A stretch of 48,260 nt of DNA, taken from assembly GCA_003132505.1 (NCBI GenBank), contig PKXY01000021.1, forward strand, positions 1 through 48,260, in the 5' to 3' direction. The position numbers and the translations under genes are program-made. Below are positions 24,979 through 32,946 of the stretch, one piece after another. Source of the DNA: Solirubrobacterales bacterium. Lineage in GTDB: Bacteria; Actinomycetota; Thermoleophilia; Solirubrobacterales; Solirubrobacteraceae. The notes beneath the pieces were generated by a model that had not been told where the DNA came from, did not search any database, and saw nothing but the letters and a program-made list of their open reading frames with translations. Each line of letters starts with the position of its first letter. The stretch's first letter is position 1.

Positions 24979-26267
24979 TGGCCTTGGACCTGGCCGAGCT
25001 CGAGCGCACGGACGAGACTCGATGCGCCGGCCTGCGAGCGCAGCTCGTTGTTGAACAGGCGCTTGCGCTCAAACTGGCTCAGCTCGGCAGTGGTCACGCC
25101 GGACACGAAGTACTCGGTGTAGAGATTGACTCCGAACGGCAGGCTGAACGGCAGGCCGTTGTAGATCGTCACCTGCCCCTCACGATCGGCGCTGATGAAA
25201 TAGATGGCCTGCGCCGCCAGCAGCAGGCCAAGTGCGACCACGCCGACGGCTGTGAGCGCCGCGAGCGCGGCACCAAATCGCCGGCTGCGGCGGCGGCGGG
25301 TACGGCCGGATCGGGTCGAGCCGACGACGGGCATACGCGGCGCGATGCGCCGACGCCCGCGCGGAGACCGTGGCGGTCGCGTGTAGTAGCCATCGCGGAG
25401 CGTCTGCGGGGCCACCGGCCCGCCCGGCATCTCATCGCGCACGCCCGTCGCCGCAGGAGCGGGCACAACCAGCGGTTCCGTGGGCGGCCCGGCGGCTGCG
25501 CGACTACGGCGTCGCGTCGCGGTCGGCTGGCGTGCCGCCCCGCCATCCACCTCCTCGAGGCGGAACAGGATCACGGTGATGTTGTCGCGACCGCCGGCCT
25601 TGTTTGCGGCGGCGATCAACTCGCGCCCGGCGGCGTCGAGCGTACAGCTCTTGGCGATGATCCGCTCGATCTCGCTCTCCTGGACCATCGAGGTCAGGCC
25701 GTCGCTGCAGAGCAGATAGACGTCGCCGTCGATCCCCTCGAGGGTGATCATGTCGACGTCGACGTCAGGCTCGGGACCGAGGGCACGCGTGATGATCGAG
25801 CGCTGCGGGTGCTCCTCGGCCTCGGCCTCCGTCAGCTGGCCCTGGCGGATCAGCTCCTCGACGAGAGAATGGTCATGGGTCAGCCGCTCGAGCTGTCCGT
25901 CGTGGAAGCGGTAGGCGCGGCTATCGCCCACATGCGCAATGGAGATCTCGCTCGGACCGACGTACGCAGCGGTGAGCGTGGTGCCCATCCCCGTCAGCTC
26001 GGCGTCGTCTTGTGCCCGCGCGTGGATCTCGGCGTTGGCCTCCCCGGCGCGAGCGGCGAGGCGCTCAGCCGGGTCGGCCGCCTCGTCGATGTCGAGGCCA
26101 TCGGCGAACAGTTCGATCGCAATGCGCGACGCAACCTCGCCGGCCTGGGCGCCGCCCATCCCGTCGGCGACGACGAACAGCGGCGCACGTTCCAGGAACG
26201 CATCTTCGTTGCCGCGGCGTTGGCGCCCGGTGTCGGAATGTGAGAATTGCTCAGCGACGCGCAGCAT
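24975..26267 (-). CDS. pstP: PP2C-type Ser/Thr phosphatase PstP
   Basis: 430 aa. The catalytic PP2C domain (about 1-240) has the metal-binding residues in RGNEDAF, FVVADGMGG, LLCSDGLTS and AGGRDNITVI. A basic low-complexity juxtamembrane region (about 245-325), one membrane helix (about 327-355) and a 75-aa extracytoplasmic tail follow. It reverses phosphorylation by PknB and the other kinases. Start: ATG overlapping the fhaB stop by one base (TGATG); stop overlapping pbpA by 4 nt. These close joins show a tightly coupled operon. Confidence 0.94.
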   Translation of the reverse strand: MLRVAEQFSHSDTGRQRRGNEDAFLERAPLFVVADGMGGAQAGEVASRIAIELFADGLDIDEAADPAERLAARAGEANAEIHARAQDDAELTGMGTTLTAAYVGPSEISIAHVGDSRAYRFHDGQLERLTHDHSLVEELIRQGQLTEAEAEEHPQRSIITRALGPEPDVDVDMITLEGIDGDVYLLCSDGLTSMVQESEIERIIAKSCTLDAAGRELIAAANKAGGRDNITVILFRLEEVDGGAARQPTATRRRSRAAAGPPTEPLVVPAPAATGVRDEMPGGPVAPQTLRDGYYTRPPRSPRGRRRIAPRMPVVGSTRSGRTRRRRSRRFGAALAALTAVGVVALGLLLAAQAIYFISADREGQVTIYNGLPFSLPFGVNLYTEYFVSGVTTAELSQFERKRLFNNELRSQAGASSLVRALELGQVQGQ

Positions 26268-26746
26268 CAGCCGTCCTCATAAGTGAACTCGCTGTCGCCG
26301 ATTCTGACGCGATCGCCGTTGTGCAGCGGCGCGACGCCGGCCAGCAGCTCCTCGTTGAGATAGGTGCCGTTGGTCGACCCGAGGTCCTCGAGCATCACGA
26401 CGCCACCCTGCAGGACGATCCGTGCGTGACGCGAGGACGCAAAGGGATCGTTGAGCCGTATCTCTGCTGCGTCGCCACGGCCCAATACGGCGCCGGCGTC
26501 GATGTCATAGATCATGCCCGCCGCGTGACCCGGCGCGCGTTCGACGACCAGCCGCGGCGCGCGCTGCGCCACGACCCCGCCGGCACTGGCCGAGTACATG
26601 CCGGTCCCGTCCTCGCCCGGGGCGCTGACGCTGCGCGGAGCCCGCAGGTCGCGCGTCGCGCTCCATGCGACCCACAGGAGGAACAGGTAGAGAACGCCAA
26701 GGAAGCCGAGCTTGAGAGCTACCGAGACTGGTTGTAGGGTCGACAC
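26267..26746 (-). CDS. fhaB: FHA-domain membrane protein FhaB
   Basis: 159 aa. One membrane helix (about 10-30) precedes a cytoplasmic FHA domain (about 85-155) with GAVLGRGDAAEIRLNDPFASSRHARIVL and LEDLGSTNGTYLNEELL, the phosphothreonine-binding surface. The equivalent protein in mycobacteria (FipA/FhaB) recruits division components according to PknA/PknB signalling. The GTG start has no strong ribosome-binding site. A 43-nt gap after fhaA holds a short TGCGCC/GGCGCA palindrome (26769-26781). Confidence 0.9.
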   Translation of the reverse strand: MSTLQPVSVALKLGFLGVLYLFLLWVAWSATRDLRAPRSVSAPGEDGTGMYSASAGGVVAQRAPRLVVERAPGHAAGMIYDIDAGAVLGRGDAAEIRLNDPFASSRHARIVLQGGVVMLEDLGSTNGTYLNEELLAGVAPLHNGDRVRIGDSEFTYEDG

Positions 26747-26789
26747 GACTGTGATTTTCGGGTAAACCGTGCGCCGGGCGCAGTGCGGT

Positions 26790-27503
26790 TCAGTTGACCT
26801 CGAAGTTCAGCTCGCTGGAGCCGATCTCGATGACGTCGCCGTCCGTGAGCAGAGTTGGCACGCCGATCGTGGAAGCATTGAGGCGCACCCCGTTGGTCGA
26901 GCTGAGATCGACGAGCACCCAGCCTGCTTCGTCGCGGACGATCTCGGCGTGCCGGCGCGAGACGTCAGTCGAGGAAAGCACGACGTCGGCGTCGGGACTA
27001 CGGCCGATCACTGCACCGTGCGGACCGATCACGTGGCGCGAGCCGCCGACCGAGAGGTAGGCCTGCCCGACCTCCGGACCGCGGCCACGCGCACCGACCG
27101 GCGCGGCTTGGCGCTCGTCTGGCGAGCGGCGCTCCTGTCGCACGAGGTGCGCCTCGATGCCGCATTCACCGAGTGCTAGCCGGCGATCTGTGCGGAGCTC
27201 GATCAGGGGCTGCGAGGCCAGCGCCAGGCGTTCAGCGCGCGCGTGCTCGAGCAGATAGGCGGACAGCTCTTCGACGAGTCCCTGCTCGATCGGCGCGAGC
27301 TGGCGGCGATCCTCGGGTGAGAGCCAGACGATGTACTCGTTGGGCACGTATGTGCTCGAGAGCAATGACCGCCGGTGTGAGTCCATCTCGCGAGCAAGCC
27401 GGCGGGCGAGCTCGACCGGCCGAATCTCGCTGCGGAAGGCGCGACCGAACGCCCCCTCGACGAGGCCGGCGATTCTGTTCTCGAGGTTGCGTAGGACGCT
27501 CAT
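26790..27503 (-). CDS. fhaA: FHA-domain protein FhaA (DUF3662 + FHA)
   Basis: 237 aa cytoplasmic protein. The N-terminal DUF3662 domain (about 1-110: LRNLENRIAGLVEGAFGRAFRSEIRPVELARRLAREMD) is the mark of actinobacterial FhaA. A short linker leads to a C-terminal FHA domain (about 160-237) with HVIGPHGAVIGRSPDADVVL, VSRRHAEIV and DLSSTNGVRLN. In mycobacteria FhaA binds phosphorylated MviN pseudokinase to control peptidoglycan synthesis. ATG(27503) is preferred over GTG(27509) because it begins MSVLRNLE as in relatives. It is first in the fhaA-to-ddl operon, preceded by the 27526-27559 hairpin. Confidence 0.92.
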   Translation of the reverse strand: MSVLRNLENRIAGLVEGAFGRAFRSEIRPVELARRLAREMDSHRRSLLSSTYVPNEYIVWLSPEDRRQLAPIEQGLVEELSAYLLEHARAERLALASQPLIELRTDRRLALGECGIEAHLVRQERRSPDERQAAPVGARGRGPEVGQAYLSVGGSRHVIGPHGAVIGRSPDADVVLSSTDVSRRHAEIVRDEAGWVLVDLSSTNGVRLNASTIGVPTLLTDGDVIEIGSSELNFEVN

Positions 27504-27525
27504 GTTCACGGACGGCGGCGGAGAG

Positions 27526-27559
27526 ATCCTCGGCGGCCGCGTTCGCGGTACGCGAGGAT
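27526..27559 (-). terminator. Two-part hairpin between kinase and fhaA
   Basis: ATCCTCG (27526-27532) pairs with CGAGGAT (27553-27559). Within the loop CCGCG (27537-27541) pairs with CGCGG (27544-27548). It fills the gap between the kinase stop and the fhaA start, as a terminator of the former or a leader element of the latter. No T tract. Confidence 0.5.
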
Positions 27560-27560
27560 G

Positions 27561-29294
27561 CTACGTCACGCCAGAGCGAGCCGGGACGCGCAGGCGAGCG
27601 CGCCGCAGGCTTAGCGCCACGGCGAGGGCGAGCAGCGCGGCGGCGAGCGGAAGCGGCGGCTGCGGTGCGCCGATGCGGTGGGCGAGGACGAGGCCGGCGA
27701 CGATCAGAGCCGCAGCCCAGGCCGCCGCGCGGCACGCGCGAGGGAAACCCGCCGAGCCACGCAGGACCCATGGCAGAACTAGTGCTGCGAGAGCCCATAG
27801 GGCTGCAGGCGCGAGCCGCCCGGGCGTGCAGAGGGGCTCAACCACGTGCGTGAACGCGCCGCCGACCGAGCCGTCCCAGCCGGCCCGGGGTCGCGCACCG
27901 CTCACCGCCCCCAGCAACAGCCGGTGCCCGCTCAGCGCCTCGGTCAGCGCAACCCACCAGTATCCGACGGCGCCGAGCGCGGCGCGCCTCCAGGGCGAGC
28001 TTCCGCCGGCCCGCGCGGCGAGCGCGGGAAACGCCGCGGCGACACCGGCGAGACCGAGCAGCGGCGCCAGCGCTGGCAGCGACCACATCCAGGGGTCGCG
28101 CGCAATCAGGAAGGGGACTGGCGCAAGAGCGACGGCGAGCAGCAGCGCCGTTCCCAGCTGGCCCGCGATTGCCATGCTGGCGAGCGCCGCGAATGCCAGG
28201 GTCAGCCAGGCGGCGCGGGGGGCAAACGCGCCGGCGACAAGCGCGATCGACGCGACGGCGAAGACCGTGCTCTCGGTGTGCGGACCGAGCACCGACGACA
28301 GCGCCGCGGCGCTCAACGCCGCAAGACCCGCTCCGGCGATCAGCCGCTTCGCGCGCCCGGTCAGCTCGGTCGGTCGCGTGGAGGCCGGCTGGCGAAGCGT
28401 GGTGGCGCGCCGTGCCGCGCCACCGGCCAGCGACGCGAGCGCGTCACGCAGGTCGCCGAGGCTTCCGCGCTCGGCCGGGTCGATAGACAAAGCGCGATCG
28501 ATCGCCCGGACCAGCCGGCGGGGCAGGTCGGGCCGTTTTTCCGCCAGCGGGGAGATACCTTCGCTGAGCAACTTGACCGTCGCGACCGCGGTCGCGCCGC
28601 GCAGGGGGTTCTCTCCAGCGAAACCCTCGTACAGCGTCAGCGCGAGCGCGTAGAGGTCGGTTGCGGGTGACGCCTGTCTGCCGTCGGCTTGTTCCGGCGC
28701 CATGTAGGCGAGCGTGCCGACAACGTCGCCGGTCCGCGTCAGCGGCTGCTCGCCAGCAATCTGAGCGACGCCAAAGTCCGTCAGCTTCGCATGGGCTCCG
28801 GTTTCGCCCGCGTCGACCGCGATGATCACGTTCTGGGGCTTTACGTCGCGATGGATCACACCGCGCGCGTGCGCGTGTGCGAGCGCGTCGGCGAGCGCAA
28901 CGCCGATTGCGATCAGCTCACGGTCGCGCAGCCGCCCAGCGGCGTAGCGCTTGGCGAGCGAAGCTCCGCGCACGATCTCGCTGACGAGGTAGTAGGCGTC
29001 GTGATCTGAGAGCGCCTCGTGGAAGGCGACGATCGCCGGGTGCGACAGCCGCGCGGCGGCCAGCGCCTCGCGATCGATTCGGCGATGGTCGTCGTGCTTC
29101 GCATCGTGCGCGCACGCGATCCGCTTCAGAGCAACCGTCCGCTGCAGACGCTCGTCATAGGCCTCCCAGACCGTGCCGTGACCGCCTGACCCGAGCGGCT
29201 CGATCAGGCGAAAGCGCCCGAGCACGAGCTCGTCGCGCGGGGTCGCGGGGCGGGCGTGCGACGGCGCTCCCGCCGCACGGGGGACGGTGTTCAC
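27561..29294 (-). CDS. Ser/Thr protein kinase with polytopic C-terminal membrane domain
   Basis: 577 aa from GTG(29294). The kinase domain (about 25-290) has IEPLGSGGHGTVWEAY, VALKRIACAH, VIHRDVKPQNVII and LTDFGVAQIAG, with the catalytic Lys, HRD Asp and DFG Asp present. The C-terminal 270 residues are not a sensor ectodomain but nine or ten hydrophobic helices with very short loops, rich in Ala and Leu. This differs from PknB-type kinases with one helix. The start is placed at GTG, preceded by an AAGG segment that sits in the loop of a CGCGCG hairpin (29296-29311). The gene reads toward fhaA and may take part in the same network. Membrane domain function unknown. Confidence 0.83.
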   Translation of the reverse strand: MNTVPRAAGAPSHARPATPRDELVLGRFRLIEPLGSGGHGTVWEAYDERLQRTVALKRIACAHDAKHDDHRRIDREALAAARLSHPAIVAFHEALSDHDAYYLVSEIVRGASLAKRYAAGRLRDRELIAIGVALADALAHAHARGVIHRDVKPQNVIIAVDAGETGAHAKLTDFGVAQIAGEQPLTRTGDVVGTLAYMAPEQADGRQASPATDLYALALTLYEGFAGENPLRGATAVATVKLLSEGISPLAEKRPDLPRRLVRAIDRALSIDPAERGSLGDLRDALASLAGGAARRATTLRQPASTRPTELTGRAKRLIAGAGLAALSAAALSSVLGPHTESTVFAVASIALVAGAFAPRAAWLTLAFAALASMAIAGQLGTALLLAVALAPVPFLIARDPWMWSLPALAPLLGLAGVAAAFPALAARAGGSSPWRRAALGAVGYWWVALTEALSGHRLLLGAVSGARPRAGWDGSVGGAFTHVVEPLCTPGRLAPAALWALAALVLPWVLRGSAGFPRACRAAAWAAALIVAGLVLAHRIGAPQPPLPLAAALLALAVALSLRRARLRVPARSGVT

Positions 29295-29323
29295 CCGCGC
29301 GCCTTCGCGCGAGGACAGGGTGT

Positions 29324-29363
29324 TTCCTGCCGACGGAGCGGGCGCATTCCTGCCAGCGGAGCG
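29324..29363. repeat. 17-nt direct repeat in a divergent promoter region
   Basis: TTCCTGCCGACGGAGCG (29324-29340) recurs as TTCCTGCCAGCGGAGCG (29347-29363), 15 of 17 identical, 23 bp apart. It is between the start of the minus-strand kinase (29294) and the plus-strand membrane protein (29444). The spacing of about two helical turns suits an operator bound on one face. Confidence 0.5.
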
Positions 29364-29443
29364 CAATGATCGCAAACTTGCACGGACCGCGTAAAACGCG
29401 CCGGTCCGCAATAGTGAGGGCCGCCAAGCCCCTGCAAGGAGCG

Positions 29444-30619
29444 ATGTTGTCGTTCTTCGACGAGGGTGATGAGCCCCGTACAGCAATCGAGTCCCCCGCC
29501 CCGCGACGGCGCCCGGGCCGAAGGTCGCCTTCAAGCGCGCCACCGCCGGCCGATGAGCGCACCGTTCTCGCGCGGCGCGCCGGCGCGCTCGGCATCGCCG
29601 CCGTGGTGATCGCGATCCTCGTGTTCGGGACCAGGGCGTACCTCTCGAGCCAGAACACCCAGGCACTGAAGAATTACAACGCGGAGGTCACGACGCTCGT
29701 CCAGAACGAGCAGACCGCTGTCGCGCAGCCATTCTTCACCTCGCTTGACGGCGCGGCCGGAACCTCCGGCCAGCAGCTCGGAATGCTGCAGGGAGACATC
29801 TACCAGGACTACTACACGGCCAAGCAGGACGCCGAGACCGCTGCCGGCTGGAGCGTCCCCTCGGCGGTCGCCGGCGCACAACAGGACTTACTGCTCGTGC
29901 TCGACCTCCGCGCCGAGGCGATCATCAAGGTCTATCAGCAGCTTGAAGGCGCGCTCAACGGCGGCTCACTCAGCGCGATCAGGAAGATCGCGGGCGCAAT
30001 GGACATGATCAACGCGTCGGACGTGCTCTACTCGGTCCGCGTCCAGCCGCTGATCGAACAGGCACTGGTGAACGACGGCATCCAGGTCAACGGTGTCGGC
30101 GCCGGCGGCGTGAGCCTGGGGGGCGAGAACGTCGTGTCCAGCCAGTTTTTGCCGAACCAGTCGTGGACGATCTCCGGCTACGTGCAGGGGAGGATCCTCG
30201 GTAGCACGACACCGCAACTGGGCGGCACGCTCAGCGCCGGCACGCACGGACACAAGATCATCAGCGTGATGGCCGGCAGCACGGTGCTCACGCCCGCGCC
30301 CGGCTCGAGCACCATCAACTCGATCTCCTACGCAAAGGACCTGCAGTACACCGTGTCGTTCGAGAACGACGGCGAGAACGACCAGTTCGACGTCATAACC
30401 AAGCTCACTCTCTCGTCCGCTTCGACTCCGACGCTGACCACCCAGACCTCGACCCGCGAGACCCAGCCCGGCCAGACCTACTCAGCGACGCTCGCCTTCC
30501 AGACTGCGCCGATCGAGAACACGACGCTGCGGCTCACGGCCACGATCGAGCGTGTACAGGGCGAGAAGAGCATCGCCAACAACACGCTGACGTTCCTCGT
30601 GGACTTCACAAACTCCTAG
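29444..30619 (+). CDS. Single-pass membrane protein with helical and beta ectodomain
   Basis: 391 aa. A Pro/Arg-rich cytoplasmic N terminus (about 1-45), one membrane helix (about 47-68), an alpha-helical extracytoplasmic segment (about 70-210, with YNAEVTTLVQNEQTAVAQPFF) and a C-terminal beta domain (about 225-391) ending TLRLTATIERVQGEKSIANNTLTFLVDF. The last part resembles CARDB-like or other Ig-like adhesion folds. No enzyme motif. ATG(29444) has AAGGAG directly upstream with short spacing; upstream in-frame Met residues would add an unlikely basic stretch. It is divergent from the polytopic kinase. I do not recognise a specific family. Confidence 0.75.
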   Translation: MLSFFDEGDEPRTAIESPAPRRRPGRRSPSSAPPPADERTVLARRAGALGIAAVVIAILVFGTRAYLSSQNTQALKNYNAEVTTLVQNEQTAVAQPFFTSLDGAAGTSGQQLGMLQGDIYQDYYTAKQDAETAAGWSVPSAVAGAQQDLLLVLDLRAEAIIKVYQQLEGALNGGSLSAIRKIAGAMDMINASDVLYSVRVQPLIEQALVNDGIQVNGVGAGGVSLGGENVVSSQFLPNQSWTISGYVQGRILGSTTPQLGGTLSAGTHGHKIISVMAGSTVLTPAPGSSTINSISYAKDLQYTVSFENDGENDQFDVITKLTLSSASTPTLTTQTSTRETQPGQTYSATLAFQTAPIENTTLRLTATIERVQGEKSIANNTLTFLVDFTNS

Positions 30620-30656
30620 CTGCGACGCTTCATGACGTGCCGCCGGCAGCGGTCGG

Positions 30657-30662
30657 TACGGT
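30657..30662 (+). promoter_or_regulatory. -10 of the DUF4446 gene (leaderless)
   Basis: TACGGT followed by 6 nt and GTG(30669). It fits the recurring leaderless pattern in this window. Confidence 0.45.
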
Positions 30663-30668
30663 TCCGGT

Positions 30669-31175
30669 GTGCTTCTCGCCGCCACGTCGGCCATCGACAT
30701 CGTCTCGGTCGCGGCGGCCGCGGCCGCAGTCCTTGCCCTCGCTGGGTGTGTTTGGCTGGCGCTCCGCCTGCGAGCGCTCCGTGCGGCGCAGCGCGCCGTG
30801 CTGGGTGAGCGAGAGTCGACCGACGTGGTGGCATACGTCGTCCGCCTCGAAGAGGACCTGACATTGCTACGTGACTATCTCGACGACGCCGCGGCGCGAC
30901 TCGACAGCCGTCTGCGCCGAGCCGAAGCGCGACTCGACGGGGCGATCGTCCACCGGGCACTGGTGCGCTACGACGCCTACGGCGAGATGTCGGGGCGCCA
31001 GTCGCTGTCGCTCGCCCTGCTCGACGCCTCCCGCTCGGGCGTGGTGCTGTCCTCGATCCTCCACCGCGACCAGGCGCGGATCTACGTCAAGCAGGTCCAG
31101 GCCGGCGAGAGCGAGCTGAAGCTGTCACCCGAAGAGGAGGAGGCGTTGCGCCTCGCCCTCGCTCAGGACGCCTGA
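30669..31175 (+). CDS. DUF4446 family membrane protein
   Basis: 168 aa. One N-terminal membrane helix (about 8-30), a helical segment likely to form a coiled coil (about 40-90, rich in R, E, L and A), and a compact C-terminal domain with ALVRYDAYGEMSGRQSLSLALLD and SSILHRDQARIYVKQV. The RYDAF-like block followed by GxQSFSxALLD is the DUF4446 signature, usually next to parB/soj or cell-envelope genes in Gram-positive bacteria. Function unknown. It precedes pheA by 12 nt, probably in one operon. GTG start set by TACGGT 6 nt upstream. Confidence 0.85.
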   Translation: MLLAATSAIDIVSVAAAAAAVLALAGCVWLALRLRALRAAQRAVLGERESTDVVAYVVRLEEDLTLLRDYLDDAAARLDSRLRRAEARLDGAIVHRALVRYDAYGEMSGRQSLSLALLDASRSGVVLSSILHRDQARIYVKQVQAGESELKLSPEEEEALRLALAQDA

Positions 31176-31187
31176 GCGCCCGCCACA

Positions 31188-32048
31188 GTGGGCATTCGGA
31201 TCGCCTTCCTCGGACCCGAGGGCACCTTCAGTCATCAGGCGCTGCGCGACGCGGAGCCGCCCGAGGGGGCCGAGGCCGTCGCAATGACCACGCTTTATGG
31301 CACGGCGATGGCGGTCCACGAGGGCGCTGTGGACGTGGCGCTGGTGCCGATCGAGAACGCGATCGAGGGGTCGGTCGATGTGACGCTGGACACGCTTGCG
31401 AGCGACGCCGACAAGGTCACGATCATCGGTGAGACGGTGCAGCGGATCCGCAACTGCCTGATCAGCGCTGCGCCGATCGACCTCGAGGAGATAAAGACGG
31501 TGCACTCACACCCGCAGGCGAGCGGCCAGTGCGCAAGGTTCCTGCGCTCGCAGCTGCCGGCCGCGACGATCGTCGCGGCGAGCTCGACGGCGGAGGCAGT
31601 TCGAGCGGTCGCTGCCACAAACGACCCCAGCCAGGCCGCGCTCGGCAACCGCCTAGCTGCGGAGCTCTACAGCGCGCACATTCTTCGCGCGGACGTCGAC
31701 GACGAGCCGGACAACGTCACGCGCTTCGTCTGGCTGGCCAAGACGGAGCGGGCGGGCGAGCTGCGTGGCTTGTTCGAGCGGGGCGAGTCCACGAAGACCT
31801 CGATCGTGTTCTGGGGTGGTGGCGACGCGGCGGCGGGCTGGCTCGTGAGCTGCCTCGCCGAGCTGTCGGAGCGCGACATCAACCTGACGCGGATCGAGTC
31901 GCGGCCGCGGCGCATCGGCCTCGGCCACTACATGTTCTTCGCCGATCTCGAAGGCGCGTCCAGCGACGCACCACTCGCCGCCGCGATCGACGGCCTGCGC
32001 GATCGCTGCCAGGAAGTCCGAGTCCTCGGCTCCTACCACACGCCCTAG
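31188..32048 (+). CDS. pheA: Prephenate dehydratase
   Basis: 286 aa. Converts prephenate to phenylpyruvate for phenylalanine synthesis. The catalytic domain (about 1-185) opens IAFLGPEGTFSHQAL, has PIENAIEGSV, and ends with NVTRFVWLA, carrying the catalytic TRF motif. An ACT regulatory domain (about 205-286) has the phenylalanine-binding ESRP motif in LTRIESRPRR, so feedback inhibition is expected. Monofunctional, without chorismate mutase. GTG start at 31188. A 12-bp inverted repeat begins 40 nt after its stop. Confidence 0.95.
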   Translation: MGIRIAFLGPEGTFSHQALRDAEPPEGAEAVAMTTLYGTAMAVHEGAVDVALVPIENAIEGSVDVTLDTLASDADKVTIIGETVQRIRNCLISAAPIDLEEIKTVHSHPQASGQCARFLRSQLPAATIVAASSTAEAVRAVAATNDPSQAALGNRLAAELYSAHILRADVDDEPDNVTRFVWLAKTERAGELRGLFERGESTKTSIVFWGGGDAAAGWLVSCLAELSERDINLTRIESRPRRIGLGHYMFFADLEGASSDAPLAAAIDGLRDRCQEVRVLGSYHTP

Positions 32049-32087
32049 GCTCAGGCCCAGACCCAGCGCCACAAGCGCCGAGGAGGA

Positions 32088-32141
32088 GCGCCTCGCGCGT
32101 AGCGCGCCCGCGACGACGCCATATAGACTCGCGCGAGGCGC
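32088..32141. repeat. 12-bp perfect inverted repeat flanking the HNH promoter
   Basis: GCGCCTCGCGCG (32088-32099) and CGCGCGAGGCGC (32130-32141) are exact complements, 30 nt apart. The right arm ends at the base before the HNH ATG. The spacer holds the TATAGACT -10 (32122-32129). It may be an operator or a cruciform/hairpin that hides the start region. Confidence 0.6.
32122..32129 (+). promoter_or_regulatory. -10 of the HNH nuclease gene
   Basis: TATAGACT contains overlapping TATAGA and TAGACT hexamers, 12-14 nt before ATG(32142). It is set between the arms of a 12-bp inverted repeat. Confidence 0.45.
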
Positions 32142-32717
32142 ATGTCAGCCGTGCTACCACTCCCGCCAACAAGGTCCACGTCGCCCGATGAGCACCGGCG
32201 ACGTGGGCGTGAGGGTGGCCGGGTGCTCGTCTTGAACGCGACCTACGAGCCGATCAACGTCTGCACGGTGCGCCGCGCGATCGTGCTGATGCTGAAGGCC
32301 AAGGCCGAGGTGCTGGAAGAAGCCGAGTGGTCACTGCACGCCGAGCGCTTTGCGCTGGCGCGGCCGTTCGTGATCCGCCTGACGAACTATGTTCGCGTGC
32401 CGCGCGACGCGCACCGGCGCAAGATCACCCGGCGGGCGGTCTTTGCTCGCGACGACTGGACGTGTCAGTACTGCGGCTCCCGCGGGAATCTGACGGTCGA
32501 CCACGTGATCCCTCGCTCGAAGGGTGGCGCATCGAGCTGGGACAACATCGTCGCCTCGTGCGCGCCGTGCAATCGCCGCAAGGCCGACCGCACGCCGGTC
32601 CAGTCGGGGATGCACCCAGCACGCGCACCGCACCAGCCGCACGCCGAGATCTTCATCCGCGTATCCAGTCCGACGATCCCGCCGGCTTGGCGGGCATACC
32701 TTCCTGTCGCGGCCTGA
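32142..32717 (+). CDS. HNH endonuclease family protein
   Basis: 191 aa. The N-terminal half (RVLVLNATYEPINVCTVRRAIVLMLKAKAEVLE) is the conserved extra domain of a chromosomal HNH family common in actinobacteria. The nuclease core holds two CxxC zinc pairs (CQYC near residue 107; CAPC near residue 146) around VDHVIPRSKGGASSWDNIV, with His as general base and Asn/His completing HNH. The C-terminal part ends with a Pro-rich tail. Similar proteins are widespread, but their biological role is not established. The 3' end is convergent with the putative minus-strand RNA at 32745-32973. Confidence 0.88.
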   Translation: MSAVLPLPPTRSTSPDEHRRRGREGGRVLVLNATYEPINVCTVRRAIVLMLKAKAEVLEEAEWSLHAERFALARPFVIRLTNYVRVPRDAHRRKITRRAVFARDDWTCQYCGSRGNLTVDHVIPRSKGGASSWDNIVASCAPCNRRKADRTPVQSGMHPARAPHQPHAEIFIRVSSPTIPPAWRAYLPVAA

Positions 32718-32749
32718 GCCGCGAGTCCGTCTCCGCGTCCATAGACGCA

Positions 32750-32777
32750 GAGAGGGCGCCCCGTGGGACGCCCTCTC
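32750..32777. terminator. 9-bp hairpin terminator
   Basis: GAGAGGGCG (32750-32758) and CGCCCTCTC (32769-32777) with a 10-nt loop. It is at the convergence of the HNH gene and the minus-strand RNA and could serve both. No T tract. Confidence 0.6.
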
Positions 32778-32901
32778 GCTGGACTAGATCCGACAGGCCG
32801 CTGCGCGCTACACCAGCTCGCCGGGGGGACAAAGTCCGGCAGCCTGTGAGACGGTGGTCCGGGTTGGATTCCGCTAAGCGGGTCCAGCCGATTGCTCCGA
32901 C

Positions 32902-32946
32902 CTAGCGGCCGGCCACCTCCAGAGTCCCGCAAGTACTGTCAACCAA
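32902..32946 (-). CDS. 14-codon ORF with near-perfect ribosome-binding site
   Basis: TTG(32946) to TAG(32902) encodes MVDSTCGTLEVAGR. AAAGGAGGT is 9 nt upstream, the best Shine-Dalgarno match in the window. The alternative frame (GTG overlapping the SD) would encode VVLNWLTVLAGLWRWPAARS and further residues but has no usable spacing. The ORF lies within the candidate structured RNA, so it may be a sensor or leader peptide or a decoy for ribosomes. Confidence 0.4.
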   Translation of the reverse strand: MVDSTCGTLEVAGR

